A stretch of 64,000 nt of DNA from Halohasta litorea (GTDB lineage Archaea > Halobacteriota > Halobacteria > Halobacteriales > Haloferacaceae): the NCBI RefSeq assembly GCF_024494645.1, contig NZ_JANHDJ010000003.1:310001-374000 (forward strand). Direction: 5' to 3'. This document shows, piece by piece, positions 18,232 through 25,371 of the stretch. Both the position numbers and the translations under genes were made by a program. The notes under the pieces were generated by a model. The model was not told the DNA's origin. It was given only the letters and a program-made list of their open reading frames with translations, and ran no database searches. Within the stretch, counting starts at the first letter, position 1, and the number at the start of each line of letters is the position of its first letter.

Positions 18232-18381
18232 ACCAGTTCCTTGGCTAGGATAGACTAATAGGCTCGTATTAGCCCGTCGTTGTCGACGTACGTTCAGTTC
18301 CTGTCGACTAGGTTTGAACCTACTGTCAACCACCGAGATAGGACTGCACAGAACGCCCGAAACACAAGCAGGCTCCAGCGG

Positions 18382-18822
18382 CTACTCCGGCATCCCCGAG
18401 AGCGTGTCGAACCGTTCGTAGGTGAGTTCGATCGACTCGATGGCCATCCCGTTTGCGCCGCCAGTGAGATCGGGGCCGCTCCATTTGATCGGGTAGGCGT
18501 TGGTGAACTCCCAGCCCCATGCACTTTCGCCCTTGAAGCCGGATTTGAGTTTGAGGACGACATCATGCTTCGTGATCGTCCCGCTCATCACCTCCTGGAG
18601 CCAACTCCAGAAGCTCGTGTCCTTGGTGAGGCCCCGCTGCAAGACGAGATTCGCGTGGGCGAACCCGCCGGGAAGCTGGTGGACGTGGTCGTTGACGCCG
18701 CCTTCGCGGTAGGTAACGGTATCGAGCTCCATCGTGAGCCCCGAGACCTCCGAGAAGCCAGCGACCGGCTGGCCGTCGACTTCGAGTTCGAAGTTGTACT
18801 GCGAGTAGGGATTCTCGACCAC
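18382..18822 (-). CDS. CIS tail tube protein 2
   Basis: 146 residues from a GTG start. Sequence blocks such as FELEVDGQPVAGFSEVSGL, DTVTYREGGVNDHVHQLPG, LVLQRGLTKDTSFWSWLQEV and ESIELTYERFD are the hallmarks of the conserved phage tail region/T4 gp19-like tube family (PVC1/Afp1 and Afp5 relatives). Hexamers stack into the inner tube propelled by sheath contraction. It is the last gene of the CIS gene series, 6 nt after the DUF6760-type gene. Together with the second tube protein (19615-20067) it gives the two-tube arrangement common in extracellular CIS loci. Confidence 0.93.
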   Translation of the reverse strand: MVENPYSQYNFELEVDGQPVAGFSEVSGLTMELDTVTYREGGVNDHVHQLPGGFAHANLVLQRGLTKDTSFWSWLQEVMSGTITKHDVVLKLKSGFKGESAWGWEFTNAYPIKWSGPDLTGGANGMAIESIELTYERFDTLSGMPE

Positions 18823-18828
18823 TACCGG

Positions 18829-19065
18829 TCACCCCTCGAACTCCGGATTGACCAGCTCGATGCCGCCCTCGGTGCGGCCAGTGGGGCCGCCGCGGCCGCC
18901 GGAGCCGGTCTCTCGGTTGAGTTTCTCGTTGATCGTGCTGATCTCATCACACCACCGTTGGCGTTCCCAGTGGGGCATCCGCAGGACCTCGTCGTGGCTC
19001 CAGTTGAAATGGTAGGCCACGAAGGCGACCTCTTCGTAGAGCTCATCGGGATCGTACAGCCTCAG
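18829..19065 (-). CDS. DUF6760-type CIS protein, apparent CTG start
   Basis: The conserved body reads LYEEVAFVAYHFNWSHDEVL and HWERQRWCDEISTINEKLN, matching the small DUF6760 proteins found between tube genes of bacterial CIS/phage-tail loci (recognised from memory). An internal GTG at 19020 would cut off LYEEVAF, which is conserved in the family. No ATG, GTG or TTG lies in frame upstream of it. The CTG at 19065-19063 overlaps the TGA of the preceding chaperone gene as CTGA, exactly where the neighbours have ATGA overlaps, and gives 78 residues beginning MRLYDPDELYEEVAF. The role is probably tube assembly. The C-terminal glycine-rich stretch (GSGGRGGPTG) is flexible. Confidence 0.75.
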   Translation of the reverse strand: MRLYDPDELYEEVAFVAYHFNWSHDEVLRMPHWERQRWCDEISTINEKLNRETGSGGRGGPTGRTEGGIELVNPEFEG

Positions 19066-19460
19066 CCCGTCGGGTTTCCCAGTTCGGCCTCGCCGTCGAC
19101 CGCGTCCATCCCGGTCGGCTCCAGACTGCCGCCCTCGCCGGGAACCGCGGCCTGGGCGTCGTCGGGGCTGTTGATCCGCTCGTAGAGCCCCTGGAGGAAC
19201 TCCAGGTCGGTGACGAACAGCGACTCGATCACCTCAGGGTCGACCGTCTCCAGATCGCCGAGTTCGGTGACCACGCGCGACAGCAGCACGACAGTCAGAT
19301 ACGACGAGTTCGACTGGACGCGCGGGTCTTTTAAGGGCTTGATCTCGTCGGCGGCTGTCGCCAGCCGCATGCGACCCTCCTTGTGGAGGGTGCCGTCGTC
19401 GTCGACGTACCCCTGCGGCAGGGTGAACTCGTGTTCGGTCTGGAGTGCCGAGTCGGTCAC
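19062..19460 (-). CDS. CIS tail assembly chaperone-like protein
   Basis: 132 residues. It begins with EFTLPQGYVDDDGTLHKEG and RMRLATAADEIKPLKDPRV, then NSSYLTVVLLSRVVTELGDL and DLEFLQGLYERIN, blocks I recognise from the small phage tail assembly protein encoded between tube genes in many CIS loci. The C-terminal 30 residues are glycine/proline-rich and acidic. Its ATG overlaps the stop of the 53-residue gene by 4 nt, and its stop overlaps the apparent CTG start of the next gene. It is likely a chaperone that keeps tube or tape-measure protein soluble. Confidence 0.85.
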   Translation of the reverse strand: MTDSALQTEHEFTLPQGYVDDDGTLHKEGRMRLATAADEIKPLKDPRVQSNSSYLTVVLLSRVVTELGDLETVDPEVIESLFVTDLEFLQGLYERINSPDDAQAAVPGEGGSLEPTGMDAVDGEAELGNPTG

Positions 19461-19618
19461 TGTTGACCCTCCGTTCGGCCGCAGGAGACGACGATACGGT
19501 CGGCGTGTCGCTGGCTCCGACCCGTGTGGAGATAGCCCTCGTCATCGATGCGGGCCTCAGCACTGAGGCGGTGGGTCGAGAGTGTGTATGAGTCGCGGTG
19601 TCGTGTGTGGGCCGTCAT
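19457..19618 (-). CDS. 53-residue CIS-encoded small protein
   Basis: The ATG at 19618 overlaps the TGA of the tube 1 gene (ATGA), and its own TGA overlaps the ATG of the chaperone gene, so it is embedded in a translationally coupled chain. The product is histidine/arginine-rich at the start (MTAHTRHRDSYTLSTHRL) and ends CGRTEGQQ. I do not recognise a family. Small proteins occupy this place between tube and chaperone genes in other CIS loci. The overlaps are the main evidence that it is real. Confidence 0.65.
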   Translation of the reverse strand: MTAHTRHRDSYTLSTHRLSAEARIDDEGYLHTGRSQRHADRIVVSCGRTEGQQ

Positions 19619-20067
19619 ACGTCCTTCCGCTCCATTTCGTCGAAGGTGATGACGTAGGTCTCGACGGCGACGTTGTCGCCGCCGCCAGCCCCGGAGTTGA
19701 GCGATGGCGGCTGGTACTCCTTGGGCCAGGCCTTCGTGAAGTTCCACCGCAGGTGCGATTCGCCCTGCTCGTCCTGGAGGATAACCGCGATCTCCTTGCG
19801 GGCATCGTCGAGATTGCCTTCGACGACGGTCTGCCGCCAGTCGAACATTTCGCTGTTTTCCTGCTTCGAGCCACGTTCGAGGATGAGATCGTCATAGACG
19901 GTCTTGCCCCCGAGAGCACGGTCGTGGGTCGGATCGTTTCCTTCGCGGTACTCGACCTGTTCGGTGCGCTGGGTCGGGATCTCGACGCGGCGGAAGCCAC
20001 CGATCTGGATGCCGTCGAGTTCGATACGGAACCGGTTTGCGCGTAGTGGGCCATGTCTGTCTGGCAT
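19615..20067 (-). CDS. CIS tail tube protein 1
   Basis: 150 residues. FRIELDGIQIGGFRRVEIP, VEYREGNDPTHDRALGG, LILERGSKQENSEMFDW and YVITFDEMERKDV follow the plan of phage tail tube proteins (T4 gp19/Afp1 type). It lies directly downstream of the sheath gene (33 nt), the standard sheath-tube order. The two tube proteins of this locus differ strongly in sequence; one probably forms the main tube and the other the tube-baseplate adaptor, but which is which cannot be decided here. Confidence 0.93.
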   Translation of the reverse strand: MPDRHGPLRANRFRIELDGIQIGGFRRVEIPTQRTEQVEYREGNDPTHDRALGGKTVYDDLILERGSKQENSEMFDWRQTVVEGNLDDARKEIAVILQDEQGESHLRWNFTKAWPKEYQPPSLNSGAGGGDNVAVETYVITFDEMERKDV

Positions 20068-20100
20068 TGGTGTGAGTAGTGTGGATCGTTAGCTGCGTGG

Positions 20101-21804
20101 TTAGGCGTCGGCCGTCCACTGGCCGATTCTGAAGACGACGAACTCGGCGGGTTTCACCGGCGAGATGCCGATCTCGACGATCAGTCGGCCGTTGTCGATA
20201 TCGTCTTGGGTCATCGTTTCCTCGCCGCATTTGACGTAGAAGGCCTCGTCGGCGGTCGATCCCTGGAGGCCGCCGTCGCGCCAGACGGTCGTCAGGAAGT
20301 TCTCGACCGACTGTCGGACGCGGGCCCACAGGTCCTTGTCGTTGGACTCGAAGACCGCCCACTCGGTGCCCTCCTCGATCGACTGCTCGACATAGAGGAA
20401 GAGCCGACGGACGTTGATGTACTTCCAGGAGGGGTCGCTCGACGTCGTCCGAGCACCCCAGAGCTGGATGCCGCGGCCCTGGAAGCTCCGTAGGCAGTTG
20501 ATCCCCTTCGGATTCAGGAGGTCCTGTTCGTCTTTGGTGATCTCGTGTTGGAGCGAGACCGCGCCGCGAACCGGCTCGTTGGCCGGGGCGGCATGGACGC
20601 CGTGGGTCGCGTCGCTCCGGGCGATGATGCCTGCGACGTGGCCGCCCGGCGGGACGAGTTTCTGGCGGTTGGTATGCGGGTCCGAAACCTCGATCCACGG
20701 GTAGTAGTAGCCCGCATACGAGGAGTCGACCGGCGTCTCCATGTCGGAGACCGCACCGGCGACCTGCGGGGCCTGCAGGATCGCAAACCGATCGCCCTTG
20801 TTCTCACAGTGGGCGACGACAGCGTCGGTCAGGCCGGTAATATCGTTCTCGTCGGGGACACAGACCAGCGAGATGTCGTCGTGCTGTTTGAAACCGGCCA
20901 GCCCGGTCCGCATTCCGGGCTGGTCGACGCCCTCGTAGTCCGACAGGGAGACCTCGTCGCTGTCGGGCTTCGAGGAGAGATCCGAGGCGACCTCGACGTC
21001 GACTTCCTTCTCGCCATCGCGGACTGCTTCGATATCTGCCTTCAGGTCGGACTTCTTCTGGCCCGTATCGAGATCGAGCGGTTCGCCGATCTCCTGGAGC
21101 TCGGCTTTCTTTTTGTCATCGAGATCCTCGGGGATCTGGACGGTCTGCTGGCCGCCGTCGGTCGCCGCCGCAGCGGTCCGGTTGGCCGTCGAGAGCCACG
21201 TCAGGCCCGCGGTTGGCCGTCCGTCGGCGAGATACTCGGCGTCGACGAGCACCGAGCCAGCCAGCTGCGACTCGTAGAACTGGCTCGATTCGGGATCGAC
21301 CGAGAGGTCCTCGTAGGTCGTCTCGACATCCGGGGCGGGCGTCGGTTCCGCAGCGGCAGGCTCCTCGACGGTTTCGATATCAGTAGACCAGTAGCGGACG
21401 GTGAGGTCGAAGTACTCGCCCTGTCCGTCGGAGGCAATGACTGCGACACTGTTGCCCCACTCGCCGGGGCCGTTGGCCGCCAGTTCGAGGACCGAGTTGC
21501 CGCTCTCGTCGGCCAGTTCCGCAGTTGCGAGGTCGTCATGATCGGCCGCCGTCACGCGACCGACGTAACACCGACTGCCGCCGTTTTTGAAGTAGCCGTC
21601 GACGGCGGCATCGAGATCCGAGGAGGATGGACTCTTGCCGTAGGTGCGTTTGAACTGTCCGAAACTCGTGATCAGCGTTGGTTCAACCGGACCGCGCTCC
21701 GTCTCGCCGAGGAAGCCAGCCGTGCTCGTGCTGGCCCCTTCGACGGATTTGGTTCCGGTGTCTACTTCCTCTACGTATACGCCTGGGGATTGGTATTCTG
21801 GCAT
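20101..21804 (-). CDS. CIS contractile tail sheath protein
   Basis: 567 residues. The N-terminal SPGVYVEEVDTGTKSVEGAS, SFGQFKRTYG and YFKNGGSRCYVGRV, and the C-terminal KGINCLRSFQGRGIQLWGAR, WKYINVRRLFLYVEQSIEEG and GRLIVEIGISPVKPAEFVV are diagnostic for T4 gp18/Afp2-type sheaths. The ends build the hand-shake between subunits; the middle is a surface-exposed variable region. In that middle (about residues 220-265) a charged helical insert resembles a SAP/HeH fold. There is a single sheath gene, whereas Afp/PVC loci carry several. A TATA box at 21881-21890 may give it its own promoter. Confidence 0.96.
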   Translation of the reverse strand: MPEYQSPGVYVEEVDTGTKSVEGASTSTAGFLGETERGPVEPTLITSFGQFKRTYGKSPSSSDLDAAVDGYFKNGGSRCYVGRVTAADHDDLATAELADESGNSVLELAANGPGEWGNSVAVIASDGQGEYFDLTVRYWSTDIETVEEPAAAEPTPAPDVETTYEDLSVDPESSQFYESQLAGSVLVDAEYLADGRPTAGLTWLSTANRTAAAATDGGQQTVQIPEDLDDKKKAELQEIGEPLDLDTGQKKSDLKADIEAVRDGEKEVDVEVASDLSSKPDSDEVSLSDYEGVDQPGMRTGLAGFKQHDDISLVCVPDENDITGLTDAVVAHCENKGDRFAILQAPQVAGAVSDMETPVDSSYAGYYYPWIEVSDPHTNRQKLVPPGGHVAGIIARSDATHGVHAAPANEPVRGAVSLQHEITKDEQDLLNPKGINCLRSFQGRGIQLWGARTTSSDPSWKYINVRRLFLYVEQSIEEGTEWAVFESNDKDLWARVRQSVENFLTTVWRDGGLQGSTADEAFYVKCGEETMTQDDIDNGRLIVEIGISPVKPAEFVVFRIGQWTADA

Positions 21805-21880
21805 TTATATTCCGTTGTGGAATTCTGTTTGACCGTACTATCTGTCTGAACCGGTACATAGCATACGGTTGTCACTTTGA

Positions 21881-21890
21881 CATATATAGT
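21881..21890 (-). promoter_or_regulatory. Candidate promoter of the sheath-tube operon
   Basis: On the minus strand ACTATATATG stands in an AT-rich island between the fibre-like gene and the sheath gene. The transcription start would be near 21858, leaving a leader of about 50 nt before the sheath ATG. This fits the need for far more sheath and tube than baseplate subunits. Confidence 0.5.
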
Positions 21891-21898
21891 TACGTAAA

Positions 21899-23149
21899 TT
21901 ACGCGTTCTTGGTCGCCGTATAAACGATTTCGAGGTCGACAGCGGCTTCGGCAACGCCGTCGAGCGCAATCGCGACCTCCACGGCGGGCTGGTCGTCGGC
22001 AAGCGTCGACTGGAGCTCCGCGACGGCATCGAGATACCGGTCGGCCGTCTCTTCGCGGGCCGTCCCGACGAGTTGGTCGCCGATATCGACGAACAGCGAA
22101 GAGAGGTCCGCGACCGTCGTGATATACCGATCGGGGTCGGCGTGGACCTCGTTGTGGCTGGCAGCCTCGACCTGGTGGGCGATCTCACGAGCCGCCTTGC
22201 TGACCGAGCCGTCGTGGTCGGCGAACCGTTCGGCGGTCGACCGGAACTGTCGGGCGGTCGTCTCGAGCGTTTTCCGCAGCAGGTGTGTGGTCGTCGTCTG
22301 CTGGCGAGCCTTGAGATCGGCGAGTTCGGACTGGAGATAGTCGACGCGCTCGTGAATCCCCTCCAACTCGGTTGGATCGAGCTCCGGCTCCGGAGGTTCG
22401 GCCTCGATTTCGGTCCGGTGTGGGTTCTCCGTATCGGCGAGATGGTCGACGAGCAGGCCATACAGCAGGTCGTGGTTGAGGCCGTACTCCGGCTGCGGGG
22501 CTGTCTCCGATCGAACCCAATTGCCCCCCGACTGCCGCTCGAACCCACCGAGATACACTGCCGCATCCGTGCGGCTGGGCTCGTTGGTTCGGTGGGTGTC
22601 GTGGTATGCCGCCGCGATCCGCCCGGCGAGCGCAGACGGATCGTCGGCCGAGAGATCGACATCGAGTCCTGGAACCGGTTCGCGGTCCGGCGGGCGCTCC
22701 CGATAGGTCAGCTCGAAAGACTCACGGAGCCGGTTGGACGCCGTCTCGGAGACGGGGCCGTCGGCATCGGGGACGGGCACGGATTCGAGGGCCGTTTCAT
22801 CGAACCGGACAAAGAGGTGGCACTCTTCGCCCTCTGGGGCCGGGAGCGTCTTCGTCGTCGGCGTCTCGACGACGATCGGGCGACCCGAACCGTCGATAGC
22901 GACTCCGGCGTCGACCGAGACGGTGAGTTCGCCATCGCTGCTTTCGATGGATCGAACCCCGAGCCCGCGAAGGATTCCTGCACTCGTTGTATGGCGGGTC
23001 ACCAGTTCCAACCGCCCAGCGTGGTACCGCTGTTCGGCCTCCATATCCGCTGCCGTCATGAGCTTCCCGTCGAAAAACCGGTTTTTTTCGAACTGACTCG
23101 CCGCCTGCGTCTCCGGCTGTTCGCTATCGTTGACCATTCGAGATGACAA
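21899..23149 (-). CDS. CIS fibre/baseplate-periphery protein (FFDGKL motif)
   Basis: 416 residues. The N-terminus carries FFDGKLMTAADMEAEQRYH (residues 25-43) followed by ILRGLGVRS, a block I know from proteins encoded in CIS loci. Residues 235-246 are DHLADTENPHRT, resembling the D-H-x-N-P-H-x-T repeat of phage tail fibres. A coiled coil (about 255-300) and a helical domain follow. It lies between the tail protein I gene and sheath, with its own TATA box, and is a candidate attachment or receptor-binding component. No enzymatic motif is visible. Confidence 0.75.
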   Translation of the reverse strand: MSSRMVNDSEQPETQAASQFEKNRFFDGKLMTAADMEAEQRYHAGRLELVTRHTTSAGILRGLGVRSIESSDGELTVSVDAGVAIDGSGRPIVVETPTTKTLPAPEGEECHLFVRFDETALESVPVPDADGPVSETASNRLRESFELTYRERPPDREPVPGLDVDLSADDPSALAGRIAAAYHDTHRTNEPSRTDAAVYLGGFERQSGGNWVRSETAPQPEYGLNHDLLYGLLVDHLADTENPHRTEIEAEPPEPELDPTELEGIHERVDYLQSELADLKARQQTTTTHLLRKTLETTARQFRSTAERFADHDGSVSKAAREIAHQVEAASHNEVHADPDRYITTVADLSSLFVDIGDQLVGTAREETADRYLDAVAELQSTLADDQPAVEVAIALDGVAEAAVDLEIVYTATKNA

Positions 23150-23170
23150 CCAGCGGTCCTGTGCCGAGTA

Positions 23171-23180
23171 CTAGTATTTA
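23171..23180 (-). promoter_or_regulatory. TATA box of the fibre-like CIS gene
   Basis: Minus-strand TAAATACTAG is centred about 27 nt before the ATG at 23149, the spacing of a leaderless haloarchaeal promoter. It separates the fibre-like gene from the tightly overlapping baseplate genes upstream. Confidence 0.55.
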
Positions 23181-23214
23181 GACCTACGTATCGTTCAGCA
23201 GGGAGACGGCGAAA

Positions 23215-25371
23215 TCAGTCGAGGACGGCGGTCTCTCCGAGCGCTGCCGCGCCAAGTTCGAACTGTCGTTCGGAGAGCCGCGTCGTACTGCCGAGGAAAC
23301 TGTCGACGCCGAGTCTGAACTCCGGCTCCAGTTCGACGAGCGAGCCGCGGACGTGGGCCGGGGTTTCGGCCTCGATAATCGTTTCGACCGCCTCCCGGTG
23401 GTCGGGATCGTCGAACGGCCCGGCGTAGACGGCCACCGACTGCTCGCCCGGAAGCGCCGTTTCGTAGGCCTCACTGACTGCCCTCGACTCGATCCCGTCG
23501 AGCGCCTGTGGTTCGAGAATACAGAGCCCGTGGTCGACACCTTTTAAATTATCAGATTCGCCCGGGACGAACCGGTCGCCCGGTGGCGTTTCGGGCGGCG
23601 AGATATGGCGGAGATAGAGTGCCAGTCGCTCCTGGAGTCCCTCCCTCGTTCCTCGCTTGCGATAGTGCTGTGGTGCCGAGGCCACCAGCTCACGGGTCGC
23701 CGCTGTCGGCCAGTCGACCGGCGCATCGGCACCGATCCAGGAGGCGAGCCACGGCAGCGTCTCGCTCGGCACAGCCGCGGGGTCGAAATACCGAGTCACC
23801 GTCTCGATCTCGCGTTCGACCCCAGTGAAGACGGTCCCGAACACCGACAAAAACTGTTCAAGGAAGGCCGCCGAGTCGGCATCGTCCTGATACAGTTCGG
23901 GCAGATACTGGAGATACGACTGGCGCGGCCAGAACGCACGCAAGGAACTGACGCGTGGCGTCTCGGTCGGACTCCCCACGAGTTCGAGCCGGACTGTGAG
24001 ATAGCGGCCAGTAGCCTCCGACAACAGCACGTCGGTCGACTGCGGCTCGACGGTCTGCCAGCGATCCGAGAGGGCGGTCTCGACGGCAGCCAGCGCGGCG
24101 TCGAGACAGCCACTCACCTCGTCGACAGTGAGTTCGTCGGCGAGGGCTGCCAGTTCGGCCGGGGGAGCAGAGAGCAGTTCCCAGACCGAATCGATCCCCG
24201 CCGAGGCCAACAGCGACTCGTCGAGACCAGTCACCGCCGAGAGGGGTTCGTCCAGCGGTGACCGGTCGTCGCTGGCGAGATACGACAGCCGGAGTTGACT
24301 GCTTGCAGTCGGCCGATCGCAGCCGACGGTCAGCCGGTGCCACTGGATCGATCCCCCGGCATCGAACTGCCGGTAGGCTCGCCCACGGTAGCGGCCATCA
24401 GAGTCCTGTGTGTGGGTGTCGGTCGAATCGAGCCGCAGACAGGAGCCGTCGCCAGTCACGGCATACGAAACGCCAGCAGGGCTCGCGGCCGGTGTTCTGA
24501 ACACGCGACAGCGACCGTCGAGCCGGTGTCGCTCCAGGACGCTCGACGTCCCGGGGTCGACAGCACCGACGAGAGTCTCGTCACCGGTCGACGTCGAGCC
24601 CATCACGAGCAGCGGCGACGATGTTCCCGTCGCGATCTGCGTCGGCATCACCGAGGTCTCGTCCCCATCGGTCGTTTCGAACGTCGACAGCGGGAACGGC
24701 CCGGGATCGATGTTTTCCTCGACGGTGCGTTTCCGAATCCGGTGGTTCCGACCGACCGGAATCCGGCCATCGAGGAGTTCGCCCGTGGACGCCTGTTTTT
24801 GAACCGGTCTGTGGTCGGCGTGGGCTTCGAGGACGTAGATATCGCCGGTCTCCTCGACGGCCATATCGAGCGGACGGGACAGCGAATCGAATACCGCCTC
24901 GACGCCCCCATCGTGCTGTACGGTGAACACAGCCTCGGCTGCGGCATCGAGGAGATACAGTCGGCCGTCGGCAGCGGTGATCGTCACCGGTTCGTCGAGG
25001 CCGGTTTCGATAGTACCGATCGACTGTCGAAGCCGCGTGGAGACGACCGCCAGCGTTCCCATCTCGTCGACGACGTAGAGACGCTCGCCGACCACACAGA
25101 GCGCCCGCGGCTCGGCGCCGCCATCGGCCCTCCAGAGGCGATCTTCGACCGATCGGCGCTTGTCGTGACGGGAGACGGTTCCTGATTCCTGGAGCGCATA
25201 CAGCGTCCCGTCGGCATCGACCGTGATATCACGGGCAGTGGGCGACAGCTGGTCGACGGTCAGCGAGGGCTCCGAAGCGAGTTCGATCCCGCCGTCGCGG
25301 ACGGCGATGTTCCGCCCGGCCCACTGCTGCCAGTCGGTGTCCGTGTGTTCGGTGACTGCTGAAAACTCCAT
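23215..25371 (-). CDS. CIS baseplate/tail protein I with beta-repeat N-terminal region
   Basis: 718 residues. The C-terminal third contains YLQYLPELYQDDADSAAFLE, RYFDPAAVPSETLPWLASW and QHYRKRGTREGLQERLALYL, the signature of the phage tail protein I family that links baseplate wedges to fibres. The N-terminal half (about 1-340) has repeated short blocks such as GRLYLLDAAAEAVFTV, GDIYVLEAHAD and GTLYALQESG, suggesting an NHL/PQQ-like beta-propeller, though this is inference from the repeat pattern. Its start shares a nucleotide with the stop of the preceding gene (TGATG). Confidence 0.85.
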   Translation of the reverse strand: MEFSAVTEHTDTDWQQWAGRNIAVRDGGIELASEPSLTVDQLSPTARDITVDADGTLYALQESGTVSRHDKRRSVEDRLWRADGGAEPRALCVVGERLYVVDEMGTLAVVSTRLRQSIGTIETGLDEPVTITAADGRLYLLDAAAEAVFTVQHDGGVEAVFDSLSRPLDMAVEETGDIYVLEAHADHRPVQKQASTGELLDGRIPVGRNHRIRKRTVEENIDPGPFPLSTFETTDGDETSVMPTQIATGTSSPLLVMGSTSTGDETLVGAVDPGTSSVLERHRLDGRCRVFRTPAASPAGVSYAVTGDGSCLRLDSTDTHTQDSDGRYRGRAYRQFDAGGSIQWHRLTVGCDRPTASSQLRLSYLASDDRSPLDEPLSAVTGLDESLLASAGIDSVWELLSAPPAELAALADELTVDEVSGCLDAALAAVETALSDRWQTVEPQSTDVLLSEATGRYLTVRLELVGSPTETPRVSSLRAFWPRQSYLQYLPELYQDDADSAAFLEQFLSVFGTVFTGVEREIETVTRYFDPAAVPSETLPWLASWIGADAPVDWPTAATRELVASAPQHYRKRGTREGLQERLALYLRHISPPETPPGDRFVPGESDNLKGVDHGLCILEPQALDGIESRAVSEAYETALPGEQSVAVYAGPFDDPDHREAVETIIEAETPAHVRGSLVELEPEFRLGVDSFLGSTTRLSERQFELGAAALGETAVLD

